In this document: positions 44,149-62,248 of the stretch, one piece after another
Layout of the letters: the number at the start of each line of letters is the position of its first letter
Numbering within the stretch: position 1 is the stretch's first letter
NCBI RefSeq assembly: GCF_000275845.1
Contig: NW_006766888.1
Span: forward strand, 1,193,842-1,257,841
DNA length: 64,000 nt
Source of the DNA: Dichomitus squalens LYAD-421 SS1
Lineage: Eukaryota > Basidiomycota > Agaricomycetes > Polyporales > Polyporaceae
Direction of reading: 5' to 3'
Program-made: the position numbers and the translations under genes
Notes under the pieces: model-generated
Database searches by the model: none
What the model saw: only the letters and a program-made list of their open reading frames with translations
What the model was told of the DNA's origin: nothing

Positions 44149-44157
44149 ATCAGATAA
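44149..44157 (+). promoter_or_regulatory. ATCAGATAA site upstream of profilin
   Basis: A perfect ATCWGATAA match 144 bp before the profilin ATG, between profilin and the 3' end of the phosphatase gene. Profilin is not a known iron-regulated gene, so this may be a general GATA-factor site or chance. Confidence 0.25.
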
Positions 44158-44424
44158 CAACCGTCATAGTAACCCTCTCTTTACCTCAAATATACTCGCA
44201 GCTTGTCGACTGAACAATCGCGTTGTAATCGCGTCTTGTAGCGAGGACAAGTTGGGACGGGGAGGGTAAACAACGTCATAGCCTCGTGGTAGTGCTTATA
44301 GGCGAATAAATAAGCGATTATGATTGCCCTCTAGCGCTGACTTAATCTCGGTAGCGGGCATCTTCAAGGCCGCTCATCGTACGTACTACTGTGAGCCAGG
44401 CGAAGATATATGAAGAACATACTC

Positions 44425-46320
44425 CTACGGCGCATTCGCATAGGGAAGGGGTACAGTCAAAATAGACGATTGCCCGATTATCGAGGGAACATTGGTGAAG
44501 ACGTTCAGAATGCCCGTCGCGTTTTGTACGTCTTGAAGGCCGCAGCGTTGCACAAAGTCCCCAGCAACTGCAGCCCGGCTCGCAACGTAATTTTGGAAGG
44601 AGGCAAGAGAACAGGATGATCCGGGGCCTCCCGCGCATCCGGGGAGGGGGACGACCGCATTGTTTATCTGTGCAAGGCAAATGGCACCCCGACGCGAGAC
44701 TTCATGTGAGCAGCTTCCATAATTCGACCTCGCGAGGCCCGCACCTGCAATCTGACGTATTTCTGAGCGCCCGGGCTCGTACCGGGTCCTAAGACGACTT
44801 TGCCAGAAGTGTGTTGGACACTCCTGGGAGGGTCGTGTGGGTCGCACGACAGACGCTCGAGAGCGACATAGCCGCGGAAGGATACGAGGAAGGATGAGCG
44901 GAAGTTCCTGCGAGGATCAGCATGACTCGTTGACAACGGGTATACGCCGGGGAACGAGGACGTGTTCCAAACTCCGAGCGCGGACACGATGGGCGGCAGA
45001 TTGTTGTCGTGCTGTGGATAATGTTTAGAAACGATGCACGCCGCGCGCGGCAGACGGCGTGGACCGACCGTGAAGCCCATGATAAGCGGCGGTGGTACGA
45101 AGTTGCCTCCAAGAGAGGTGGTGTTTGGCCCAGATGAAAAGAGGTCGGCAATGGCTTTCAACCAGGGATATCCGACCGTGGTAGAGAATGGGTTGCCTGG
45201 ACCTGACCTGTAGAGTAGACGAGACGGCTTGGATAGTACCATTGCAGACCATGCATATGAGATGGCTTACTCACCCGTAATAGTAATTGAGATCATGAGC
45301 ATACTCATAGTCCAGCCATTCCGAGTCTGACAACCACCAAGTTCAGAATCTCGTGACAAAGAGCGCTGCACAACCTGACCTTGAAAAATGTCACAGAAGC
45401 GAGTGTCGCCACTGACCTCGGCCTGAAAACCGCACAGATCTTGCATGACACCGATATCAGTTGCGTTCAAGGTCAATCCGTCGAGAAATTGGTTCAGGCG
45501 CTTTGCGATGTTCCCTTGGTTTGTTCTACGGAATACCGTCGCCTTGACCGAGGTGTCTCCGCTACTATAAGCAGGGCAAGCTGCCGACGGCGTTAGGGAG
45601 TCCGCGAAGGTAAAGTTGACGGAGTCGGGCATCGTCACAACATGGCCCCGATTTTCATTCTGGGCTGACAAGTAATTACCCTGAGACAGGTAGCCCAGCG
45701 TGAAGTACGTCGCTGTGTCGACAACGCGCTGCTGTCCCGCGGACCTATGGAAGCAGGCATTTAACGAACGTTTCGAATTGGGTTCAGCTACCGTATAGGG
45801 GGGGTACGAACCACACGGTGAAGTTGTCTCCACCCTTAGTGAATCGGTAGAGCTTCCTCAGCTCGACACCCAATTGAAAGGCTTCCTGAGCACCTGTAGA
45901 AGACAAGAAAAAAGGCTCGTGGGGTATATCATCGACAGGCGGGACCCAAGAAGGGAGGAAGGCTAGTGGACCACGGGCTGTGTAGGTCGCATTTTGGAGC
46001 TTTGAGAACAGGGCTTGCCAACCTGCAAAAGACCCCGGCTCAGGGTAACGACTACGTGAAAATTTCATCAACAAAGGTGAGAAGAATAGCCAGACGTAAG
46101 ACTTACGAGCCATGCCGAACAATATATGCAACTTGGTCTACAGCGCACTGGGAGGGTGTGGACGGAGAGACACCAAACTGAGCGGGCGCGTCAAAAAATG
46201 GTGACGCGGCGCCGGAATGATGCAGTGGATTGAACCTCCTGCAATGCACGGCCGTAACCAAGGTCAGGAGAACGAGCAGCGCTGCCACAGTCATTGCCAC
46301 GTTGAGCCAGGCATTGTACA
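44425..46320 (-). CDS. Membrane-anchored histidine acid phosphatase (phytase-like)
   Basis: Exons 46107-about 46320, 45812-46051, 45380-45744, 45275-45326, 44745-45207 and 44425-44667 join in frame. The catalytic motif is rebuilt across the first intron as VRHGSRYPEPGS (RHGxRxP). The proton-donor motif HDNNLPP sits in the fifth exon. A hydrophobic helix near the N-terminus (VAMTVAALLVLLTLVTAV) predicts a signal anchor, so the enzyme is probably type II membrane-bound with its active site outside the cytosol. The C-terminus has a compact Cys pattern (LPGCAGGPGSSC). The family hydrolyses phosphomonoesters including phytate, and some members are inositol pyrophosphate or cell-surface phosphatases. 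The substrate is unknown. The start codon is not settled, since the first exon may splice to an upstream ATG near 46410. Confidence 0.8.
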
Positions 46321-46321
46321 A

Positions 46322-46793
46322 ATCACTGATCAGACAGTGCCTTTAAAGAGTCCTCGAATGTCCACCCAAGTACTGGCTCCCGAAGCACGTTCGTGATCAT
46401 CGTTCCGCAAGGTACCGCGAAGGTCTGGGAGTCCGATACGTGCTATCGGTCACCCGACCACGTGAACCGACCAGGTAAAAGTATTCAGAGCTTCTGCAGC
46501 AACAGGGGCCCCGTCGGCCCGGCCCGCAGCTCTTCTCATGCAAGCAACTTGCGAGTATACATAGACGCATTGCCGACCTGCGAGCTTTCCATGGGTTATG
46601 CTTTGAGTAGATATTGAGCTAAATGAAGACCGACCTGAGCAGGATAGCAGACGGCTGGGGTTATGTACGGATGGCCCACTAAAAATTCGACTTCAGAGAT
46701 GGCGAGTCGCAGTAATACAATAGTCCCGTATGTGGATATATAGTACATATGAACACAAACCACAGAAAGATAGCAGGAAAGCAAGAGGAAGAT
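46322..46793. other. Intergenic region 46.3-46.8 kb
   Basis: About 470 bp between two minus-strand genes. It may contain a short first exon of the phosphatase. No other coding signal. Confidence 0.4.
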
Positions 46794-54608
<7,815 letters not shown>

Positions 54609-54901
54609 CACGTCCACGCCAGGCAACCTGTGCAAACGCCCTGTCCTGATTGCAATTGCGTTTCCTTTCTGTTATCTGTCCTCGGCAATGATGCACCTGC
54701 TTTTGATGCTCACTGCACCCTTTGGTCGTCATAATCCACGATGTGTACAACGCTGGTATCAGTGCGCACCGCCGCGACAGGTACTGGACACTACAGGCGC
54801 CGATAATGTCGTCGCGTGAATGCCCCCAAGCGCCCATGTGCGTCTGCGCCGCTGCGTCCTGCTTGTTCGTACCACCCGCCACCGCAGACCACGCCCCGGA
54901 C
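54609..54901. other. Short divergent intergenic region
   Basis: About 290 bp separates the BEACH gene start from the kinase-like start. No coding signal. Confidence 0.4.
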
Positions 54902-56003
54902 ATGTCTGATCCCGCATCTTTCCTGAGGGTCCCGGACTTTTTGCAAAACCACACTGAGCTCAAGCTTGGGGGGTCACCCTGGCAACAGCCATTGAACCGG
55001 TGAGGAATTTCGATTCTATAGGCCTCGGATTCGTCGCTTATAGTAATTATCAACAACGAATACATACTGTATAGCCTGTTGTGTACGAAATCTCCCCATA
55101 TGACAACCCGCCTGTGGTTGTTAAAGTTCTCAATCCCCAAACCGAAGAGGTGGTCATCGTAGAGAAATTGCAGGACAATATGAAGTCTCCGAACCATGTC
55201 ATGCCTGGCGAGGTGGTCCGATACGCCACCGCTGCTCTTGATGCCACGCTTATCCGAACTCAACGCTATTTATCTGTATGACGCGCCCTTGACTTTTCTT
55301 GTGGATCTCTTTCTTCAGATTCTCGAGGTGCGTACGAAGTGTGCACGTTCGGCCCATTCATTGACACGGTGGTTCAGGGAGTCGAATATCTTCATAGCCG
55401 GCAGATTGCACATCTTGTACGTTGATGATCTAGCTGAATTATTGGTCATTCTGACACGCGAGTCCGCGTAGGACTTGTGCACAGGGAATATTCTTGCAGC
55501 CGTGGACAAGGACGCAGTTCACGACAAGCGAACTGAGGCGGGAAAGATCTACTTGATCGACTTCCAGATGTCGCGTCAACTCAGGCTACCACCCGGTCAA
55601 CAACCTGCCATTCTCCTCCCTAAGACGCAAGTCAGGCCACCGGGAGGCATTAAACACTTTGATCCCTATTCCTGGGACGTTTATTGTCTAGGCGATGTCT
55701 TCCAACGCAGACTGAAGGTACGGATCGCCGCAGACTTCCCGATCCTGTCGCTGACAATTTTTTACATGGGCATAGGAGTATTGTTTTATGCGTCCCGGGG
55801 AACCGTGGATAATCCGTCGATATATCCGGTGGCTGACTGGCACTGAACGTGGCTGCATGGCATCCTGTCACTGCCGTCCGACTGCTCGACGGGCACGTCA
55901 GGTACTAACTATGATTCGATGGGTTGTTTCTGTCTCAATGGGCCTTGAAAGACTTGCTACTCTGTTCATATCCGTGTTTAATTGGCATGCCACAGCAGAA
56001 TAG
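54902..56003 (+). pseudogene. Fungal-type protein-kinase-like gene with frameshifts
   Basis: Kinase parts appear in order but in different frames: SDPASFLRVPDFLQNHTELKLG, then ATAIEP and VVYEISPYDNPPVVVKVL, KLQDNMKSPNHVMPGEVV, then DTPPLLLMPRLSELNAIYLYD, then FIDTVVQGVEYLHSRQIAHL. An intron at about 55413-55470 then gives DLCTGNIL. The activation site reads YLIDFQ where most kinases have DFG. The catalytic loop HLDLCTGN keeps the Asp and Asn but has Leu where HRD has Arg. Breaks include a run of six G near 54966, a lost base near 55215 and another shift near 55330. The C-terminus (IRRYIRWLTGTERGC) lies near 55806-55850. These are splice-independent indels, so the gene is probably dead, or the assembly has errors. 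Confidence 0.6.
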
Positions 56004-56427
56004 CCTGGTGGTGTGGTAGTTGTGACAATCTTGTGTCAGTATGTTTGGTACGCACACCCCGAACATCGTTTTACGTGTGTCTTGCGTCCTCCTGCTAACT
56101 GATTGGCCATCCGCCAGTGCCGTGCGATCAGACCCACACTGTCCAACAAAGTATAGCCTTCGCATTGCGCGATTGTTATCTGTCAATGCGACAGAATTGC
56201 GATGGAGACTCTCTCAGTTCTTGTCCTGACGTTTGCAAGAGCTCAAAGCGACTACTAATCCCAGTGCCATTGGCGAGAGTTACAAGGGGTGAAACAGGAA
56301 TTCAAATGGGAAGGGAATGCTAGCTCATTCGACTGAAGATCAATAAGCTGCTTGGCCGAGAGCGCTAGATGTTCTATATCATCGCAGAACCGTTACAATA
56401 CAGAGATAACACAAGATCAGTGGCGTC

Positions 56428-57026
56428 CTAAACACTGGGAACACCACTCAACGGATTCGCTGTATGCTTCAGACGGTAGTTGCGGGATCTTGAGTCGACT
56501 TCGTAACAGTCAATGATGTGGGGAATTTGGCGAAATAGGCTAGGCACCACATGAGTGCGGTTTTGTTCAGATATGGATCCACCTTCGAGGGATAAGAAAC
56601 CCAGGGTGTGTAGACGTTTGGGGCGATTCCAGGCAGCATGATCCGATACCTGATGTTTGGCAAGGAACCACCAGCGTTTTCGGCGGTGTAGCCAACACGC
56701 GCGCGACTTCGAGCACGACGGCACCGTACTGGAAATCTACATTGTATGCATCCATAATGGCGCGGAAGAGTTCGTTGTCGGTCATTTCGTTGACCTTCAT
56801 ACGGAGGAACTGCAGTGCGGCCGAAACTGTGTACTGGATCTCAGATGACATGACTGTTGCCTATAGATGGCCTGTCAGTACTTCAGTCCCGGCGGGCAAG
56901 GCGCGATGTAGGGAGGTCCTCACCGATGACAGAAGAAAGAGCAGAAGCCTGAGGAATCGGTGCTGCGCTGTTGTGGTTTATGAATGCCTTCAGAGGACCC
57001 CAACAGACAAAGGGTGGCGTGTACTA
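56428..57026 (-). pseudogene. Unidentified conserved-looking gene remnant
   Basis: Coding-like blocks on the minus strand are PPFVCWGPLKAFINHNSAAP, an intron-joined SSVI-VMSSEIQYTVSAALQF, then LRMKVNEMTDNELFRAIMDAY and VLEVARV, then GYTAENAGGSLPNIRYRIMLPG and VYTPWVSYPSKVDPYL. The step from VLEVARV to GYTAEN needs a one-base shift inside the alternating CGCGCG run near 56697-56706, with no room for an intron. The protein would be mostly helical with no motif I recognise, and no clean start is found above the TAG acceptor near 57027. The frame change suggests decay or a sequencing error. Confidence 0.4.
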
Positions 57027-57458
57027 GGGGATAGTATTGGAGTCAAAAGGCCGAATGCCGCCCCGAATCTTAAACCGTACTGCTCGTTGCCCTGTCCTAA
57101 CTTAGCCGCACTCATTCGATGTCTGGTTAAGGCGATGCCAAGCTAAGCCTGGCGCCCATGCGAGTAGCCGCAAGCGTCAAGTGTCGTCAAAAGCGACCCG
57201 ACTTCGACCAGGTGAAAAGGATGCTATCAGGTCTAGGGCTGTGAAAACCCTCCATTATACAATTTCCGAAAACAACAAGCTCATCACCTATAGCAGCAGC
57301 TCAGACGAGCGGCGTCGCTTGAGCTCCGCAGGATAAATACTAGCTAGTTCATGAGAGTAAGTATTACGTATCGCGTTTTTTCTAGATGCAAGTACTAGTT
57401 CCTGTTGTAGATGGACATGTCTGGAGTTAAGAGAGACGGACAGAGCAAACACACGAAT
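57027..57458. other. Intergenic region 57.0-57.5 kb
   Basis: About 430 bp. It holds the 3' flank of the 2-oxoglutarate dehydrogenase gene. No coding signal. Confidence 0.4.
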
Positions 57459-60400
57459 TTATGGGGAGAATGCAGTCGCGAGGAATTGCTCGATCTGCTT
57501 CTTGTGGATGGCCTTGCTACCAGTCGCGACGGAACTAGTCGGCTCGCGACCGGCGTAGAGCGGGTACTTGCCCTTGTGGTGCTCGGTCTCGTTGGCGGCA
57601 GTCAAGATACGGGGGCCGACATAAGTCCACGCGCCGTTGTTGAGGGGCTCCTCCTGGCACCAGAGAATATCCGCGTTGGGGTACTTGTCAAGATGGGGAG
57701 TAAGCTGCGAAACACGAATTAGTGCCATATCACAACCATGACAACGACGAGAAACGGCTTACGAGATCATAGGGGAACGGCGAGATCTGCTCAAGCCTGG
57801 AGATGGCGACATCGGTAATACCCTTGTCCTCGCGCTCTTGGAGGAGCGTGTAGTACACCTGGCCGCTACACAAGATATGGCGGCGGATCTGTTCAGGTGC
57901 AACCAGGTTCTCCGGGTGGGGCTCGGGGAGGTAGCGCTGGAAGTGGGTGTCGCCGACCATCTCAGGGAGCTCAGAACGCGCCTTGGGATGACGGAGGAGC
58001 GACTTCGAGAAGAAGACGACGAGCGGCTTGCGGAAGTCACGGTGGATCTGGCGACGGAGGACGTGGAAGTAGTTCGCAGGTGTCCTGAAGGAAGCAGGAA
58101 GTCAGTCGATGAAGGTTTCTAAAGCACACATTAGGGGCCAACGTACGTGGGATAGACGATCTGCATGTTGCAATCCTGATGCTGACGCTCAATCTTCTCC
58201 GGCGAGGGAAAGATATGCGGGTGGTCGTCACAGAGCTGGAGGAAGCGCTCAATGCGACCGCTCGAGTGCTCGGGACCTTGGCCGTCGAATCCGTGGGGCA
58301 TGCTCATGACGAGACCCGTGCGCTGGAGCCACTTGCGCTCGCCAGACGCGATGAACTGGTCAATGATGCACTGCGCGTTGTTCGCGAAGTCACCGAACTG
58401 TGCCTCCCAAATGGTGAGCGCATCGGGCGAGACGAGCGAGTAGCCGAGCTCGAAACCGAGACAACCAAACTCAGAGAGGGACGAGTTGCAGACCACGAAG
58501 CGAGCCTGGCCCGAGCCGAGATCGTTGAGGGGCACGTACTGCTGCTCGTTCTCCTGATCATGGACGACAGCATGGCGCTGCGAGAACGTCCCACGCTCGA
58601 CATCCTGACCGGAGAGACGCACGTGGATCTTCTCGAGGGCGAGCGAACCGAATGCAAGAGCCTCAGCAGTGGCCCAATCGATGTTCTTGCCCTCCTCGAT
58701 GGTCTTCCCGCGGGTGGTCAGGATACGCGCGAGGTTGCGGTGAGGGGTGAAGCCATTCGGGAATGAAGAGATCACCTTGCCAATGTGCTTGAGCGTGTCT
58801 TCGTCCGAGCCGGTGGAGCGCGTAGGAAGAGTTCTTTCCGCGAGCTCCTTCGGCGAAGGGAAACCGGGCCAAGAAGCAGATAGCCACTCCTTGCTGGACG
58901 GAACGTAGTCCTTCGCGCCAGCAGCAGCCGTCTCGAGCATGCCCCACACCCACTTCTTGTGGTCCTCGATATCCTTCTCAGTGAAGGTACCACGACCGAC
59001 GAGGAATTGAGTGTACTTCGTCAGAGTAGTCGGCTGCTTCTCGATCGCCTTGTACATGCGCGGCTGTGTGAAGCTCGGCTGGTCGGTTTCGTTGTGGCCA
59101 TGGCGACGGTAGCAAACGATGTCGATGACGACGTCCTTCTTCCACTTAGCACGCCAATCAGCAGCGAGCTGGCAAACGAAGTTCACCGCCTCCACGTTGT
59201 CGCCATTGACGTGGAAGATGGGCGCGTCGATCGCCTTCGCGATATCCGAGGGGTAGGGCGTCGAACGGGCAAAGCGAGGATCAGTCGTGAAACCGATCTG
59301 GTTGTTGACAATAAGATGGATGGTTCCTCCGGTACCGTAGTTCGGCAGGTTGTGGAAGCCCATCGTCTCATAGACGACACCCTGACCGGCAAACGCGGCG
59401 TCACCGTGGAGCAGGACACCCATCGCAGAGTTGTGCGTCTGCTCATCCTGCTCGAAATGCTGCAGCGCGCGCGTTTTACCAAGTACGACAGGATCCTCTG
59501 CCTCCAGATGAGAAGGGTTAGCGACCAGGGACAGCGCAACCTTCTTGCCAGAAGGCGTCGGCCGAACGTAGTTAGCGCCCAGATGGTACTTGACGTCACC
59601 AGCAGGGTAGTCATCCTCGCCAGTTCCGGCGAACTCGTTCAGGATGGCCTCGATAGGCTTCCGGATGACGTTCGCAAGGACGTTCAGACGACCACGATGG
59701 GGCATGCCGATGGTGACGTGCTTGACACCGTGCTCGACGGAGCGGTCGATGAGGGCCTTCATACCAGGAATGAGGGACTCGCACCCTTCGAGACCGAAAC
59801 GCTTCTCGTTGGGGTACTTGCTCGCGATGAACCTCTCGAACGAGTCGGACCAGATGAGACGGTCGAGGACCATGCGCTTCTCCTCCACAGTGTAGTTCCA
59901 CGGCTTCGGGATCTCAACGCGCTCCCGAATCCAGTCGCACTGCTCCTTATCAGGGATGTGAACGTACTGGATACCTACGGCACCACCTATATGCGTGTCA
60001 GACGGTATGGGACGGTCTATATGTGACTAGACCTTACAGTAGATGCGTTTGCAGAGCTTGATGATCTCGCCAAGCGACATTGTTTTCCGATCCTCCGTGG
60101 CGAAATGGGGTAGGATACCAGGCCCAAGGGTGATCTGCTTGTCAAGGTCGCGCTCCGTAAAACCATAGCGGCTCAATTCGAGCTCTGGAGGATGTGCAGG
60201 GTTCAAATCGGGGTCGAGGATACCAAGCGGGTCCAAGTCGGCAACATGGTGACCGCGGACTTGGTATGCGCGAACAAGAAGTTGCACCTGGAGTATTGAT
60301 TAAGACGCGTCAAGCGACAAAGCCTGGAGCCGTCACATACCTTCAGGTGATCATCCAATTCAGCTCCTCCACTAGCGTGCAAGGCTGGCGCACCATCGGT

Positions 60401-60700
60401 GGGCGTCGGGACGAGGCTCGGAGGGGGTTGAAAGGCTTTGTAGCTGGGGAGGCCCTTGTCCAAGCCAGAAAAATATACATCCCACGAAGCGTGGACAGAC
60501 TTGGGATCCTGCCGCCAGAGTCTGTACATCTCCTCGACGTAGTACGTGTTCGTGCCATTCGCGAATGGGTCGTTGGGGGACGGAGGCTGAGCAGCCGTCG
60601 CGAGCGAACGACGGGCAACGGCGACGGCCTGGACGCCATAGCGGAAGCGCGAGCCGCTCAAGGGCTGCACGACACGGGGAAGACGAGTGAGCCTGTGCAT
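57459..60700 (-). CDS. KGD1: 2-oxoglutarate dehydrogenase E1 component (1005 aa)
   Basis: Five exons, 60341-60700, 60038-60287, 58147-59986, 57763-58084 and 57459-57704, sum to 3018 nt, exactly 1006 codons. The first ~35 residues are basic and Ser/Ala-rich ([14 protein letters not shown]...[10 protein letters not shown]), a mitochondrial presequence. Then come the E1 N-terminal segment ([17 protein letters not shown]), the [16 protein letters not shown] motif, and the thiamine-diphosphate site with [14 protein letters not shown] and [10 protein letters not shown]. Transketolase-like central and C-terminal domains follow, with [19 protein letters not shown] and [15 protein letters not shown] motifs. 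The enzyme decarboxylates 2-oxoglutarate and transfers the succinyl group to lipoyl E2 in the TCA cycle, in the mitochondrial matrix. Length matches yeast Kgd1. No anomalies were seen. Confidence 0.97.
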
Positions 60701-61107
60701 GGCGAGTAGACCTGCTAGACGTCGCTCGTAGTGGTAGGGAAAGAGGGAGAATGGGGGTCGAGGGCGACGACGTGGACGAGTGGAAAGCTGATGACGAGCA
60801 GCGGCCGGTTTTGGCTGGAGGCCATTCGGTGCACTGCGCCGACGCGATCAGCAGCCCTCCGACGCACCGGCGTCTCTCCCTTCCGCTCCTTTCCCTCCCT
60901 TTCCTAGCCGGTCCTCGCCCTTTCGCGAATCGCGGCTCATCGATTCTGGTACTGCTCTCATTGAGTAGACTGGTGTTACATGGCATTCGTGTGAGGGTAT
61001 AGGGCTACACATCTAGAAGTACAGTAGTAGTGTCGTAGACTGTCCTGCGCAAGGCGACCAGAATCACAGTCCTTGGACCAGCCAATCCGAGCATTCCGAA
61101 ATGCCGC
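60701..61107. other. Intergenic region 60.7-61.1 kb
   Basis: About 400 bp, with the promoter of the dehydrogenase gene on the left and the 3' end of the wall-protein gene on the right. Confidence 0.45.
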
Positions 61108-61901
61108 CTAGAGAGCCATAGTGATGCCGATGAGCGTCGGCCAGAAGATGAACACGAATCGGAACTTAAGCCGCTCCAAATCAACTGTCGGCCGTTTGCG
61201 GAGCCCTGCAGCCGCCGAGCCCGTCTTGCCGTGAGCCATGTGTTGACCGCCGTCCAGGTTTGAGATCGGGGGAGCAGTCATCGACGGCTCTAGTGTGGTG
61301 GGCATAGACTGCGATGTTGACGTTGTAGTTGTTCCCGGAAGGACGACGGTCAGCTTCGGCGTGACGTATGAGATGCTCACGGCACTCTCGTTGTGAGCAT
61401 CGATTGTGGGTCCATCGAGGGGAGCAAGGCTTGACATGCCTGTAACGGCGAAGTCAGCCGTCCAAACTACGTGGCGAGGCTGCTCGCAAGTGAAACGTAT
61501 GGTGCTGCATTGCAGAGCTGATCACTGCATGATCTAATCGAATGAATGGTATCACTCACTAATCCGGGCCATTGTACCCCCACGCCGGAGAGATCCAAAT
61601 GTCGGCCGCGAGGGACTTCGGGTCAACTCCGTCCGCCAGATTCGTGACGTATCTCTGGGTTCCCAGTCCCGTGTAAGCCACCGCTGTCGTACAGCTACCG
61701 CATACCCACATCGCCCGCGTATAGATCAACCCTGACCGGGCCCATCGTTTTGACTGACGGTCGCTTCTTGTCATCAGTCCAGCGGAGAGCGTTCAGTCGA
61801 CCAGCATGCATAACAGAACTCGCCACAGGGAATGTCGGATAGATACTGGCAGACACGGTGCGTAAGATCAGCAGAGTAACCAAGACCAGCCTGAGGAACA
61901 T
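61108..61901 (-). CDS. Kre9/Knh1-like Ser/Thr-rich surface protein (227 aa)
   Basis: Three exons, 61710-61901, 61560-61654 and 61108-61504, sum to 684 nt, exactly 228 codons. The N-terminus MFLRLVLVTLLILRTVSA is a signal peptide. The following domain (residues 20-115) shows LRWTDDKKRPSV, RVDLYAGD and DIWISPAWGYNGPDYTIRF, resembling the Kre9/Knh1 N-terminal beta-sandwich found in many fungal GPI-anchored proteins. A Ser/Thr/Pro-rich stretch follows. The C-terminus is hydrophobic (FVFIFWPTLIGITMAL) after a basic segment, fitting a GPI signal or membrane anchor. Family members take part in beta-1,6-glucan assembly, but many have no tested role. The splice model is well supported by frame and motif continuity. 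Confidence 0.75.
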
Positions 61902-62248
61902 TTTCGCAGTATGTCGCCTTCAACTTGGACAGACCCAGCAAGCCGTACTCGCCGCCAAAGGACGAGAAAACGCCGGTCAGTAGTGATGAAGTAGATCCCG
62001 GGTCAAAATGTCTGGACGGCGAGCCGTAGTCGCAGGATGGTGAGGATGGAAGGTAAGCGCAAGATGAACCAAGATGTCGTCCTCGGCCGTGACCATAACG
62101 AGCGCTTGTAAACGTAACGCGAAACGGGGCGGCGTACTATGTAGCATACAATGTTAGGTTGACCAGTGACGCGGACGACCTCGTAGGCCCCATCCCAGCT
62201 AGTCTTGATACTTTGTCCTTCTCGGAAATATTATCTGACTTTGACAGT
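61902..62248. other. Divergent promoter region
   Basis: About 350 bp between the wall-protein start and the F-box start. No coding signal beyond an ATG-less extension of the F-box frame. Confidence 0.4.

Noticed and set aside
58959..60026. 355-codon plus-strand frame opposite KGD1
   Set aside because: Antisense shadow of a strongly conserved enzyme gene.
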